Shown: in pieces, positions 19,269 to 25,572 of the stretch
Position numbering within the stretch: position 1 is the first letter of the stretch
Layout: the number at the start of each line of letters is the position of its first letter
Assembly: GCF_017876295.1 (NCBI RefSeq)
Contig: NZ_JAGINT010000001.1
Location: 62,001-126,000 of the forward strand
Origin: Kribbella aluminosa
GTDB taxonomy: Bacteria > Actinomycetota > Actinomycetes > Propionibacteriales > Kribbellaceae
Length of the DNA stretch: 64,000 nt
Direction: 5' to 3'
The notes under the pieces: model-generated
What the model was told of the DNA's origin: nothing
Seen by the model: only the letters and a program-made list of their open reading frames with translations
Databases searched by the model: none
Position numbers and translations under genes: made by a program

Positions 19269-19568
19269 TCAGCGGTGCCGGAACAGCACCTTCATCAGTT
19301 CGTCGTAGATGAGCGGGTCGTCGCTCTTGACGGCGTCGGTGACGCATTGCTCCAGGTAGTTGCGCATCACCGTCCGGGACACGCCGTCCAGGGCCTTCTG
19401 CACCGATGCGATCTGGTTGAGAACATCGACGCAGTACCGGTCGTCCCGGATCATCCGGGACACGCCCTGCACCTGTCCGCTGATCTTGGCCAGGCGCACG
19501 AGCGCATCGTCTGCGGCCTCCGGGGCGAGGAACTGCCGCGTCTGTTCGGTCTTGGGTTCAGCCATCAT
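19269..19568 (-). CDS. CsoR/CstR-family repressor lacking the copper His
   Basis: A 99-residue DUF156 protein that heads the minus-strand copA2 operon. Both Cys are kept ([11 protein letters not shown] and NYLEQCV), but the middle His of the Cu(I) triad is Tyr (RNYLEQC instead of xxHLxxC). The family includes CstR, a persulfide sensor that also lacks this His, so the inducer may be persulfide or another thiophile rather than Cu(I). A GAGGAGG site precedes tandem ATG codons. The operator TACCCC-cta-GGGGTA lies 28 nt upstream. Confidence 0.88.
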   Translation of the reverse strand: MMAEPKTEQTRQFLAPEAADDALVRLAKISGQVQGVSRMIRDDRYCVDVLNQIASVQKALDGVSRTVMRNYLEQCVTDAVKSDDPLIYDELMKVLFRHR

Positions 19569-19595
19569 GTGCCTCCTCTACCCGGAACCTACTCC

Positions 19596-19610
19596 TACCC
19601 CCTAGGGGTA
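19596..19610. promoter_or_regulatory. CsoR/CstR-type operator
   Basis: TACCCC-cta-GGGGTA is a perfect 6-bp inverted repeat with 3-bp spacing, placed 28 nt before the repressor gene. The arms are shorter and closer together than those of the operator at 9290, so the two repressors probably do not cross-bind strongly. Confidence 0.75.
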
Positions 19611-19652
19611 ACAATCCGGCGCGGGCAAGCGACAGCGCCCGCACATGGCGGC

Positions 19653-19670
19653 TTCATCGATCCTTCACAG
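19653..19670 (+). promoter_or_regulatory. Direct-repeat operator, copy B
   Basis: TTCATC and TTCACAG start 11 bp apart, as in copy A; the similarity continues into the following GCGCCCGCC. It lies about 55 nt before the GTG of the Met-rich secreted protein. Confidence 0.6.
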
Positions 19671-19724
19671 CGCCCGCCTAACTTCGGCGTCGAACCACAA
19701 CGCGACAGAAGGGAAACCCCTGAC

Positions 19725-20066
19725 GTGATCAGGCGCAGGATCATCGCAATGGCCGTGGCCACCACCCTCCTCGGCGGCCTCGGCACCTACGGCGCCGCCG
19801 CCTTCGCCGCGCCGCCGGCGGATCCGCGGCCGGCCCCCTCGGCCACCGTCTCCACTGCCCCCGGCGTCGACGCCATGATCCGGCACTGCACGGATCAGTT
19901 GCCCGCCGGCGAGCGCGGCGCGGCGGAGAAGGAGATGCGCGAGATGATGACCCATCACGGAGCCGGGAACTCCATGATGGGCGGCAGCGCCGGGAACTCC
20001 ATGATGGGCTCGGGCGAGTCGATGACCGGCATGATGGTCGGCGCCACCGACGGTGCAGGGTCGTGA
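19725..20066 (+). CDS. Secreted Met/His-rich small protein
   Basis: A 113-residue protein. Residues 1-28 form a signal peptide (IRRRIIAMAVATTLLGG, with likely cleavage after AAFA-A). The mature part holds IRHCTDQLPAGERG, an acidic helix EKEMREMM and a tail with THHGAGNSMMGGSAGNSMMG. It has many Met plus one Cys and His pair, a common makeup for periplasmic or cell-wall copper-binding proteins. The GTG start is chosen because it begins the Arg-rich signal n-region. Direct repeat B lies upstream and lgt follows 4 nt after the stop. Confidence 0.75.
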   Translation: MIRRRIIAMAVATTLLGGLGTYGAAAFAAPPADPRPAPSATVSTAPGVDAMIRHCTDQLPAGERGAAEKEMREMMTHHGAGNSMMGGSAGNSMMGSGESMTGMMVGATDGAGS

Positions 20067-20070
20067 TCGG

Positions 20071-21021
20071 ATGATCCCGGCCTACCTGCCGAGCCCGCCC
20101 AGTCCGCATCTGCCGGGCCCGTTGATGATCCGCTGGTACGCGATCATGGTGATACTCGGCATCGTCGCCGCGGTGGTGATCGGCCAGCGCCGCTGGAGCG
20201 CCCGCGGCGGCGCGCAGGGCGCCGTGCTCGACGTGATCATGGTCGCCGTACCGTTCGGCATCGTCGGCGGCCGCCTCTATCACGTGATCACCAGCTGGCA
20301 GCTGTATTTCGCGCCCGGCAAGAACCCCGTCGAGGCCCTGTATGTGTGGCAGGGCGGGCTCGCGCTGTGGGGGGCCATCGCGGGTGGGGCGCTGGGTGCC
20401 TGGATCGCGGCGCGCCGCCGCGGCATCGACTTCGCGGCCTTCGCCGACGCTCTGGCTCCGGGCATTCTGGTCGGGCAGGCGATCGGGCGGATCGGCTGCT
20501 GGTTCAACCAGGAGCTGTACGGGCGGCCCACCACGCTGCCGTGGGGACTGGAGATCGACCCGGCCAACCGGCCCGCGGCCACCCCGGACGCCGCGACCTA
20601 CCACCCGACCTTCGCCTACGAGGCGCTGTGGGACCTGGGCGCGGCCGGCGTCGTGATCTGGGCTCAGCGGCGCTTCGGTCTCGACCGGGGCCGGGTCTTC
20701 GCCCTGTACGTCGCCGCCTACACCGCCGGGCGCGGCTGGATCGAGACCCTGCGCGTCGATCCCGCCAACCACATCCTCGACGTCCGGTTGAACGTATGGA
20801 CCAGTCTGCTGCTGTTCCTCGCCGCCGTCGCCTTCCTCGTCCTGCGCCGCCCAAGTCGCGTGACGGCGTCCCCCGAGCCTGCCCTGCCATCGGCGACAAC
20901 CCCCGGTGCCGATGGCAGGGCAGCAACGCCTGAAGAGGACCGCGCCTCTACCCAGCCAGCCCCAACGGCGGAGAGCGCCGATCCCGCCGAAGCGCCGGCC
21001 GCCAGCGCGAGGAGTACGTGA
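20071..21021 (+). CDS. lgt: Prolipoprotein diacylglyceryl transferase
   Basis: A 316-residue membrane enzyme that attaches diacylglycerol to lipobox Cys. Family signatures are IRWYAIMVILG, PFGIVGGRLYHVI, GQAIGRIGCWFNQELYGRP (with the essential Arg and Glu), HPTFAYEALWDL and GRGWIETLRVDPAN. About seven TM segments fit Lgt, and the ~45-residue acidic tail is a common actinobacterial addition. Its location in a copper island, 4 nt behind a secreted Met-rich protein, suggests an accessory copy serving local lipoproteins such as metal-binding ones. A housekeeping copy is expected elsewhere. Confidence 0.93.
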   Translation: MIPAYLPSPPSPHLPGPLMIRWYAIMVILGIVAAVVIGQRRWSARGGAQGAVLDVIMVAVPFGIVGGRLYHVITSWQLYFAPGKNPVEALYVWQGGLALWGAIAGGALGAWIAARRRGIDFAAFADALAPGILVGQAIGRIGCWFNQELYGRPTTLPWGLEIDPANRPAATPDAATYHPTFAYEALWDLGAAGVVIWAQRRFGLDRGRVFALYVAAYTAGRGWIETLRVDPANHILDVRLNVWTSLLLFLAAVAFLVLRRPSRVTASPEPALPSATTPGADGRAATPEEDRASTQPAPTAESADPAEAPAASARST

Positions 21022-21208
21022 TGGCCGATGCGGGGTGGGCTCCCGCCGTGGATCGCACAGGCAGGTCCTCATCTCCACGCCTGGGTTCTGGAACGGCTAT
21101 CCCTGTTTCGCTGTCCGGTCGTCAGCGCCATCACCGACGGCATCGGCTCCACAGTTTGGACCACCTCGGTGACTTGTTCGGGGACGCACACTGGCCGCCC
21201 ATCGCGTG

Positions 21209-21226
21209 CTCATCGCCTCTTCACAG
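21209..21226 (+). promoter_or_regulatory. Direct-repeat operator, copy C
   Basis: CTCATC and TTCACAG start 11 bp apart, with one mismatch to copies A and B, followed by CCACGCCTA (compare CGCCCGCCTA in copy B). It lies about 70 nt before the DUF2933 gene. Confidence 0.55.
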
Positions 21227-21295
21227 GCCACGCCTAGTTTTCGACGTAGAAGCCAGTATCCGGCGATACCCGGATCAACACTCTGGAGGGATCCC

Positions 21296-21667
21296 ATGTC
21301 CTTGTCGATGTGCCTGAACAAGAAAGTCCTCATCGGCCTCGCCGCCGTAGCGATCGGCCTGTTCGCCTTCCGGCCGGGGTGGGCGGTGGCGGCGCTTCCG
21401 GTACTGATTCTGGCCGTCTGCCCACTCAGCATGATCTTCATGATGCGCGGCATGAAAGGCCACGACGCCAACGCAGCAGCTCCCGGCAACGGCGCGAGTC
21501 CCCAGTCCGCCGGCACTCCCACCGCGTCGGAGATCGACCGCAGCCAGCAGATCGCGGACCTCCAAAGTGAGCTGCGGCGCCTCAAGGCCATCGACGCCAG
21601 GCAGGGTTCTGATCCTTACCGGCCGGCCGGCGACCTGTCCGAGGACGCCGCCGACCCGCGTTCCTGA
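21296..21667 (+). CDS. DUF2933 membrane protein
   Basis: A 123-residue protein. Residues 6-50 make two closely spaced TM segments (LIGLAAVAIGLFAF and ALPVLILAVCPLSMIFMM) with the CPLSMxFMMRGMK pattern of DUF2933, a family commonly linked to copper-resistance genes. A disordered linker and a coiled coil (QQIADLQSELRRLKAIDA) complete the chain. The TM-coil plan links it to the proteins at 2072 and 24068. GGAGGG precedes the ATG. It is first in a three-gene set with the zinc-finger and SHOCT proteins under direct repeat C. Confidence 0.82.
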   Translation: MSLSMCLNKKVLIGLAAVAIGLFAFRPGWAVAALPVLILAVCPLSMIFMMRGMKGHDANAAAPGNGASPQSAGTPTASEIDRSQQIADLQSELRRLKAIDARQGSDPYRPAGDLSEDAADPRS

Positions 21668-21711
21668 CCACTCGTGGGAGCCGACGGTTCCAGGCGGAGA
21701 GGACCCGATCC

Positions 21712-21969
21712 ATGTCCGTAGCCACCCCGTCGCCAAGCTGCGACTCGTTTCGCGAACTGCTCGCGGTATACGTCATCGGTGCCCTCGAACCTGAACAAGC
21801 AAGTGAGGTCCGCACCCATCTTGGAACCTGCTCCGCGTGTGAGGCCGAGCAGGTCGAGCTCGCGCAGATAGTGGCCTTTCTCGACGCCATCCGCAGAGCC
21901 TGGCCCGATCCGCCGTGGATCGCAGAACGACCGGCGTCACCGATGCCGCCTTCGAAAGGAATGGCTTGA
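21712..21969 (+). CDS. Truncated zinc-finger anti-sigma-like protein
   Basis: An 85-residue protein (CDSFRELLAVYVIGALEPEQ, then HLGTCSACEAEQVEL). It matches the N-terminal zinc-binding (zf-HC2/ZAS) domain of anti-sigma factors, with His-x3-Cys-x2-Cys, but has no TM or periplasmic part. It resembles the first 60 residues of the full anti-sigma factor at 22948. It could be a soluble anti-sigma or redox sensor, or a shortened relic that has kept its reading frame. The TGA overlaps the ATG of the SHOCT gene. Confidence 0.7.
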   Translation: MSVATPSPSCDSFRELLAVYVIGALEPEQASEVRTHLGTCSACEAEQVELAQIVAFLDAIRRAWPDPPWIAERPASPMPPSKGMA

Positions 21970-22196
21970 TGAACGAGATGATGGGCAGCGGTACGAACGA
22001 CCGACTGCTGTGGGCACTGATCGCGATCACGATCCTTGCGCTCGCCGTACTGACGACCTACCGGTTGGCGCGTCGCCCGATCACCGCTGAGCCGACACCG
22101 CGCATCCAGCCTCCCGAGGAAGTGCTCCGCCGGCGCTATGCCGAGGGTGAGATCGACGAGGATGAGTACCTGAAGCGTCAAGCCGGTCTCCGTTAA
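21969..22196 (+). CDS. SHOCT-domain membrane protein, second copy
   Basis: A 75-residue protein with one TM segment (residues ~12-32) and the C-terminal SHOCT motif EEVLRRRYAEGEIDEDEYLK, almost identical to that of the protein at 6767-6982. The TM region has diverged more than the SHOCT part, so selection is strongest on the tail. Its ATG shares a base with the stop of the zinc-finger gene, indicating coupled translation. Confidence 0.82.
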   Translation: MNEMMGSGTNDRLLWALIAITILALAVLTTYRLARRPITAEPTPRIQPPEEVLRRRYAEGEIDEDEYLKRQAGLR

Positions 22197-22232
22197 CCGG
22201 CGCGCCCGATCCACGGCGGCTGGGCGATGAAT

Positions 22233-22345
22233 CCGCGGGTCCTCAGGCGTCGGCTGCTCGGTCACGGGACTCGCGCACCAGTTGCGGTCGAACCCACCCG
22301 GCGCCCGACCCGCGATCCGCAGAAAGGAATTGAAGATGTCTCAGT
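22233..22345 (+). repeat. Duplicated promoter/leader, copy 1
   Basis: About 110 bases that align with 23963-24083. Shared blocks include CCGCGGGTC, CAGGCGTC, CACGGGACTCGCGC and a final GTCTCAGT at the gene start. Here the ATG-TCT-CAG-T leads into a degraded frame, whereas copy 2 leads into an intact small gene. This copy is probably the relic of a lost paralog. Confidence 0.65.
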
Positions 22346-22447
22346 CACCCGCGGCCGCGGCACCGAGCAGGTACGCGCTTGCCCACAGATCGGTTCTGCC
22401 GCGGCGTCGACCGGTCCATCGGCAAACGACCCGGCTAGAGCCTGGCT

Positions 22448-22951
22448 GTGGAGGACTCGCCGGAGCACGAGATGGTCATCCGTGCGCTGGACGACAGATA
22501 CAGACGACCGCAGTTCGGTCACGTCCCGCGTGCTGTGGGCGGCGACTACCAGTACGCCTAAGACATCGTCCAGGACACCATGATGCCGGCCCGGCAAAGC
22601 TCAAGCGCGCTTGAACCAAATCGGGCGGGCAGGGCGGCTCTTCATGGTCGCGCGGAACCTGGCCAACTCGGGACGGCGGCGGCGCGGAGCGAGGCGCCTC
22701 TCGCCGGGCACGACTTCGAGGCGGCTGGCGATGACCTCGACCGTGTCCTGCACGCGTGGCAGGTCGCCGAGGTTCTCCAGGAACTGAGCCACGACCACCG
22801 CCAGGTGATCATCGAGCTGTTGTATCGACGGCAGACAGTCTCGGAGTCAGCCGCAGCTCTCCGGATTCCACCGGGAACTGTGAAATCCCGCAGTTTCTCT
22901 GCGCTGCACGCCCTGCGCGCCGCTTTGGAAGAAGGAATGACGGGCCCATGA
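22448..22951 (+). pseudogene. ECF sigma factor, inactivated
   Basis: Starting at a GTG, the frame reads VEDSPEHEMVIRALDDRYRR and GGDYQYA-stop-DIVQDTMM, the region 2 core with an internal TAA. Region 2.4 follows in another frame (RLFMVARNLANSGRRRR). Region 4 is intact in the original frame (LQELSHDHRQVIIELLYRRQ, then VSESAAALRIPPGTVKSR). So one stop and at least one frameshift destroy a SigK/SigL-type ECF sigma factor. Its stop still overlaps the anti-sigma ATG, showing the original sigma/anti-sigma operon. Confidence 0.8.
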
Positions 22952-23730
22952 CGTGTCGGGAGACCATCGCGATCGGCGCCTACGTGCTCGGAGCGCTCGA
23001 CGCCGCCGAACGCCTCCAGACCGAGCGCCACCTCCGCGACTGCGCAAGCTGCCGCGAGGCCCTCCTGCAGTTCGCCCACCTGCCCGGACTGCTGCACACC
23101 CTGACACTCGAAGACGTCACGTCCACGGCAGCCGACCCCGACCCCGATCTCGTGGTCGACTCCCGCCTCGAGGATGGCATTGGCCCTAGTCGTGAGCTCG
23201 GCCCCGACCTTGGCTGGCTGACCGCAGCCATGCAGCGCGATCGTCCGGATCCGTTGCCCGCTTCGCCTGCGCCGGCTGAGGTCTCGGTCAGCTCGGCTGC
23301 CACATCGCGGCGGGCTGTCTTTCGCAGGCGGGTGCGGCTCGCAGCGGCCACGGCTACCGTCATAGTCCTCGCGGGCGGCTTCGTCGCCCGTCAGGTCCTG
23401 ACCGACCAAGCGCCACGGGCAACCAACAGCATCGCCTGGTCAGCCACGGACGGCGCCTACGGGATCGACACGACGGCACAGCTGACCAGCCGGCCCTGGG
23501 GCACGGACATCCGGCTGCGCCTGAAGGATCTCCGCGGCGGGCTGAGGTGCAAACTGGTGGTGTACACCCGCAACGGTGCATCAGAGACGACCGGCTGGTG
23601 GGCAACCAGCGGCGTCCAACAAGCAGAAGTGCCGGCCAGTACGTCGTTTCCGCTGGCCGACATCGACCGGATCGAGGTCGTCACGGCCGACAACACGGTA
23701 CTTACCACCCTCACCGAGTCGACGCGATGA
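22948..23730 (+). CDS. Membrane anti-sigma factor (RskA-like)
   Basis: A 260-residue protein. Residues 1-45 hold the zinc anti-sigma domain (GAYVLGALDAAERLQTERHL, then RDCASCREAL). A linker follows, then a TM helix (~128-148, AAATATVIVLAGGFVARQVL) and a C-terminal extracytoplasmic region of ~110 residues with DIRLRLKDLRGGLRCKLVV and STSFPLADIDRIEVV. This matches RskA/anti-sigma-K family proteins. The start is the ATG overlapping the sigma stop. Its cognate sigma gene is broken, so the protein is either an orphan or acts on another sigma factor. Confidence 0.82.
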   Translation: MTCRETIAIGAYVLGALDAAERLQTERHLRDCASCREALLQFAHLPGLLHTLTLEDVTSTAADPDPDLVVDSRLEDGIGPSRELGPDLGWLTAAMQRDRPDPLPASPAPAEVSVSSAATSRRAVFRRRVRLAAATATVIVLAGGFVARQVLTDQAPRATNSIAWSATDGAYGIDTTAQLTSRPWGTDIRLRLKDLRGGLRCKLVVYTRNGASETTGWWATSGVQQAEVPASTSFPLADIDRIEVVTADNTVLTTLTESTR

Positions 23731-23962
23731 CGACGCCGGCTGTGGTTACCCTCGCGGTCCGGTGGGTTGGCCACCTCAGGCCCGCACCGGCGTGCCCATT
23801 ACCGGCAGTACAGCGGGTTCCTCGCGATCATGACCGGGTTCCTGCTGATGTGGCCCTGCCGCCGCTGGAAGTCGCCGCCTGGTTCGTGCCGCCTCTTGGT
23901 CGCCGGTGGATGGTCGGTGCCGATGCTCGGCGCACTACCGGCAGCGAAGCCGGACGGGACCC

Positions 23963-24083
23963 CCGCGGGTCTGCAGGCGTCAGCCGTTCAGCCACGGGAC
24001 TCGCGCGCCGGCGGCCGAGCCCTCCCGGCGCCCTGAGTCGGATACGCGACCAGCGGAAAGGAGCCAGGTGGAGACGTCTCAGT
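23963..24083 (+). repeat. Duplicated promoter/leader, copy 2
   Basis: Second copy of the leader at 22233-22345, about 70% alike by eye. It ends at the GTG start of the small TM/coiled-coil gene. The preceding 23731-23962 holds no gene; a membrane-like scrap (YSGFLAIMTGFLLMWP) is visible but has no start. Confidence 0.65.
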
Positions 24084-24313
24084 ACATTCTCGTCGCCCTT
24101 GTGTTGCTCGCCTGCCCGGTCGGTATGGGGCTGATGCTCTGGTACATGCAACGATACGAGCGCCGGAGCCGGGCCGGGCTACAGATCTCCACCACCAGCG
24201 GCCCCAGCGCCACGCCGGATGAAGTGGCCCGGCTTCACGCCGAGGTCCACCGGCTCAAAGCCGCGCTCCGGGCCTCGCAGCAGCCCAGCGGCCCGCCCCC
24301 GCGGATCCCGTGA
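24068..24313 (+). CDS. Small TM/coiled-coil protein (CPVGMGLMLW)
   Basis: An 81-residue protein with one TM segment (residues 5-26, ILVALVLLACPVGMGLMLWY), an Arg cluster and a C-terminal helix (EVARLHAEVHRLKAALRAS). It shares the CP-x-xMGLM-xW TM signature and the TM-to-coil plan with the proteins at 2072 and 21296. AAAGGAG precedes the GTG start. It is the last gene of the metal island, and a hairpin overlaps its stop codon. Confidence 0.75.
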   Translation: METSQYILVALVLLACPVGMGLMLWYMQRYERRSRAGLQISTTSGPSATPDEVARLHAEVHRLKAALRASQQPSGPPPRIP

Positions 24314-24327
24314 GCCGTAGCGGCTCA
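24311..24327 (+). terminator. Hairpin at stop codon
   Basis: TGAGCCG-tag-CGGCTCA is a perfect 7-bp stem with a 3-nt loop that begins at the TGA of the upstream gene. There is no U-tract, which is common in high-GC actinobacteria. Confidence 0.55.
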
Positions 24328-24680
24328 GCATCGGGGAAGTCTTCGATCGGTGCACGGCGCCGATCCGTACATCGGCACGACCCCCGCTGTTCACCACCGC
24401 TCTGCGCTCCAGGGCACGCCTCTGCCGCCTTGCCGCAACCTTGCTCATCAGCCTCCTGGCGCCGGCGCGGGGCGCTCAGGGATGGCGTTTCGCGGTGACG
24501 AGCCGCCTGATCCGTCGATCCAGGCACAGCACGGCCAACAGATCCACCAACACCGACCCCCGGGGCCAGCAGCACCTCGGCTAACTAACTAGCGGACACC
24601 CTGCCATCACAACCCGCCGGCACTCGGCAGATCTCACTAATCGCTGGTTTTGCGCTGGAAGCTACGGGAGGAAGTAGCGC
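24328..24680. other. Gene-free spacer
   Basis: 353 bases between the metal island and the scar zone. I see no frame with codon bias, no RBS and no repeats. It marks the edge between the island and the recombinase region. Confidence 0.5.
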
Positions 24681-24716
24681 AAGGCCCCGGCAGCTCGGGG
24701 AACCCGCCGGGGCCTT
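24681..24716. terminator. Strong bidirectional hairpin
   Basis: AAGGCCCCGGC and GCCGGGGCCTT form a perfect 11-bp stem around a 14-nt loop. AA/TT ends on both sides suit termination in either direction. Confidence 0.7.
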
Positions 24717-24775
24717 CACACACTAGCTGCATCGGTTGCATCCGGCTCCGCGTTACAACCGACCAGTGACGCGGC

Positions 24776-25123
24776 GGTGTTGGTGGCCACGGCCACCAAC
24801 TTTGGCGGGCTCGGACAGCTACCCAAGCGCCGGGCCTACCAGTCCCACGACGACGGTGGCCGGCCGCTGAGCGGGCTCCTGGCCACCGACGGATCCTGGG
24901 CCGAGGTCTACCACGACACCGACGCTGCCGGGAAACATCAGGTCGAACAAGGCGGCCCCCGCAGACTCTTCGATGAGTCGAAGACCTCTACCAGTTCTGG
25001 GACGGCCACGGCCGCCCAGACTGGACCCAGTTCGGGGCTCACCGCCACCCAGACCCACCGACACCTGTGGTACCAGACCCCGACCAGTGAACACATCTGG
25101 CCACTCTCGACCACACCGGCCTG
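24776..25123 (+). pseudogene. FxLD-like methyltransferase, C-terminal relic
   Basis: The plus-strand frames read LLATDGSWAEVYHD and HQVEQGGPRRLFDE, then after a shift VEDLYQFWDGHGRPDWTQFG, then after a second shift LWYQTPTSEHIWPL. In order, these resemble the C-terminal region of actinobacterial PCMT/FxLD-type methyltransferases (GPRRLWDE..FGLTV..). Two frameshifts and a missing catalytic domain make it non-functional. It ends about 25 bp before the recombinase trio, so it may have been cut by that insertion. Confidence 0.6.
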
Positions 25124-25149
25124 ACTTCGGGGGAATGGGCGTTGCGGCG

Positions 25150-25572
25150 TCACTTGCGGCGAGGCCGGGTATCCAGTCTGGTCACCGCAGCCGCTGCGGC
25201 CAGTTGCTCCTTCGCCTGGTCCAACTCGAGTGCTAGTTCGGCGGTGACTCTGCGCAGCGCCGCTGTGTTGTCGCGTTCGGTGCCGAGTTCCTTGGTGAGG
25301 CGGTCGTTCTTTTCCCGCAGCGCCGTGTTTTCCTCGGCGAGTTCCAGCATGGCTAACGGGGTCGTGTTCTGGGCTTTGACGCGGGCTTTGAAGGAGTCGA
25401 TAACGACGGGATGCTCGTAGGCGACGTCCCGTCGTAGCCCGGACTCGGTGATGAGGTCGGTGATGGTGAGTTTGCCTGATGCCGATCGCAGTGGGGTGCC
25501 GGCCAGGAGCCTGTCGGCGGCTGCGGTGAGGGAGGCGGCGTCGGCGTTCCGGTCGCGTGGCTTTCGTCCCAT
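25150..25572 (-). CDS. TnpC-like accessory protein (DUF6262 type)
   Basis: A 140-residue protein, MGRKPRDRNADAASLTAAAD. The N-terminal half has a helix-turn-helix-like stretch (KLTITDLITESGLRRDVAYE). The C-terminal half is a coiled coil (EENTALREKNDRLTKELGTE). Size, order and Arg/Lys ends agree with the TnpC/DUF6262 partner of Tn554-like recombinase operons, which biases insertion orientation. Its ATG shares one base with the stop of the upstream recombinase. Confidence 0.78.
   Translation of the reverse strand: MGRKPRDRNADAASLTAAADRLLAGTPLRSASGKLTITDLITESGLRRDVAYEHPVVIDSFKARVKAQNTTPLAMLELAEENTALREKNDRLTKELGTERDNTAALRRVTAELALELDQAKEQLAAAAAVTRLDTRPRRK

Noticed and set aside
23767..24036. Possible isoprenylcysteine-methyltransferase-like membrane gene
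   Set aside because: Only about 20 residues (YSGFLAIMTGFLLMWP) look membrane-like; no start signal and the frame degenerates.
24681..24716. Possible attachment site of the recombinase element
   Set aside because: A clean 11-bp hairpin with terminator character; no matching copy near 31.1 kb.
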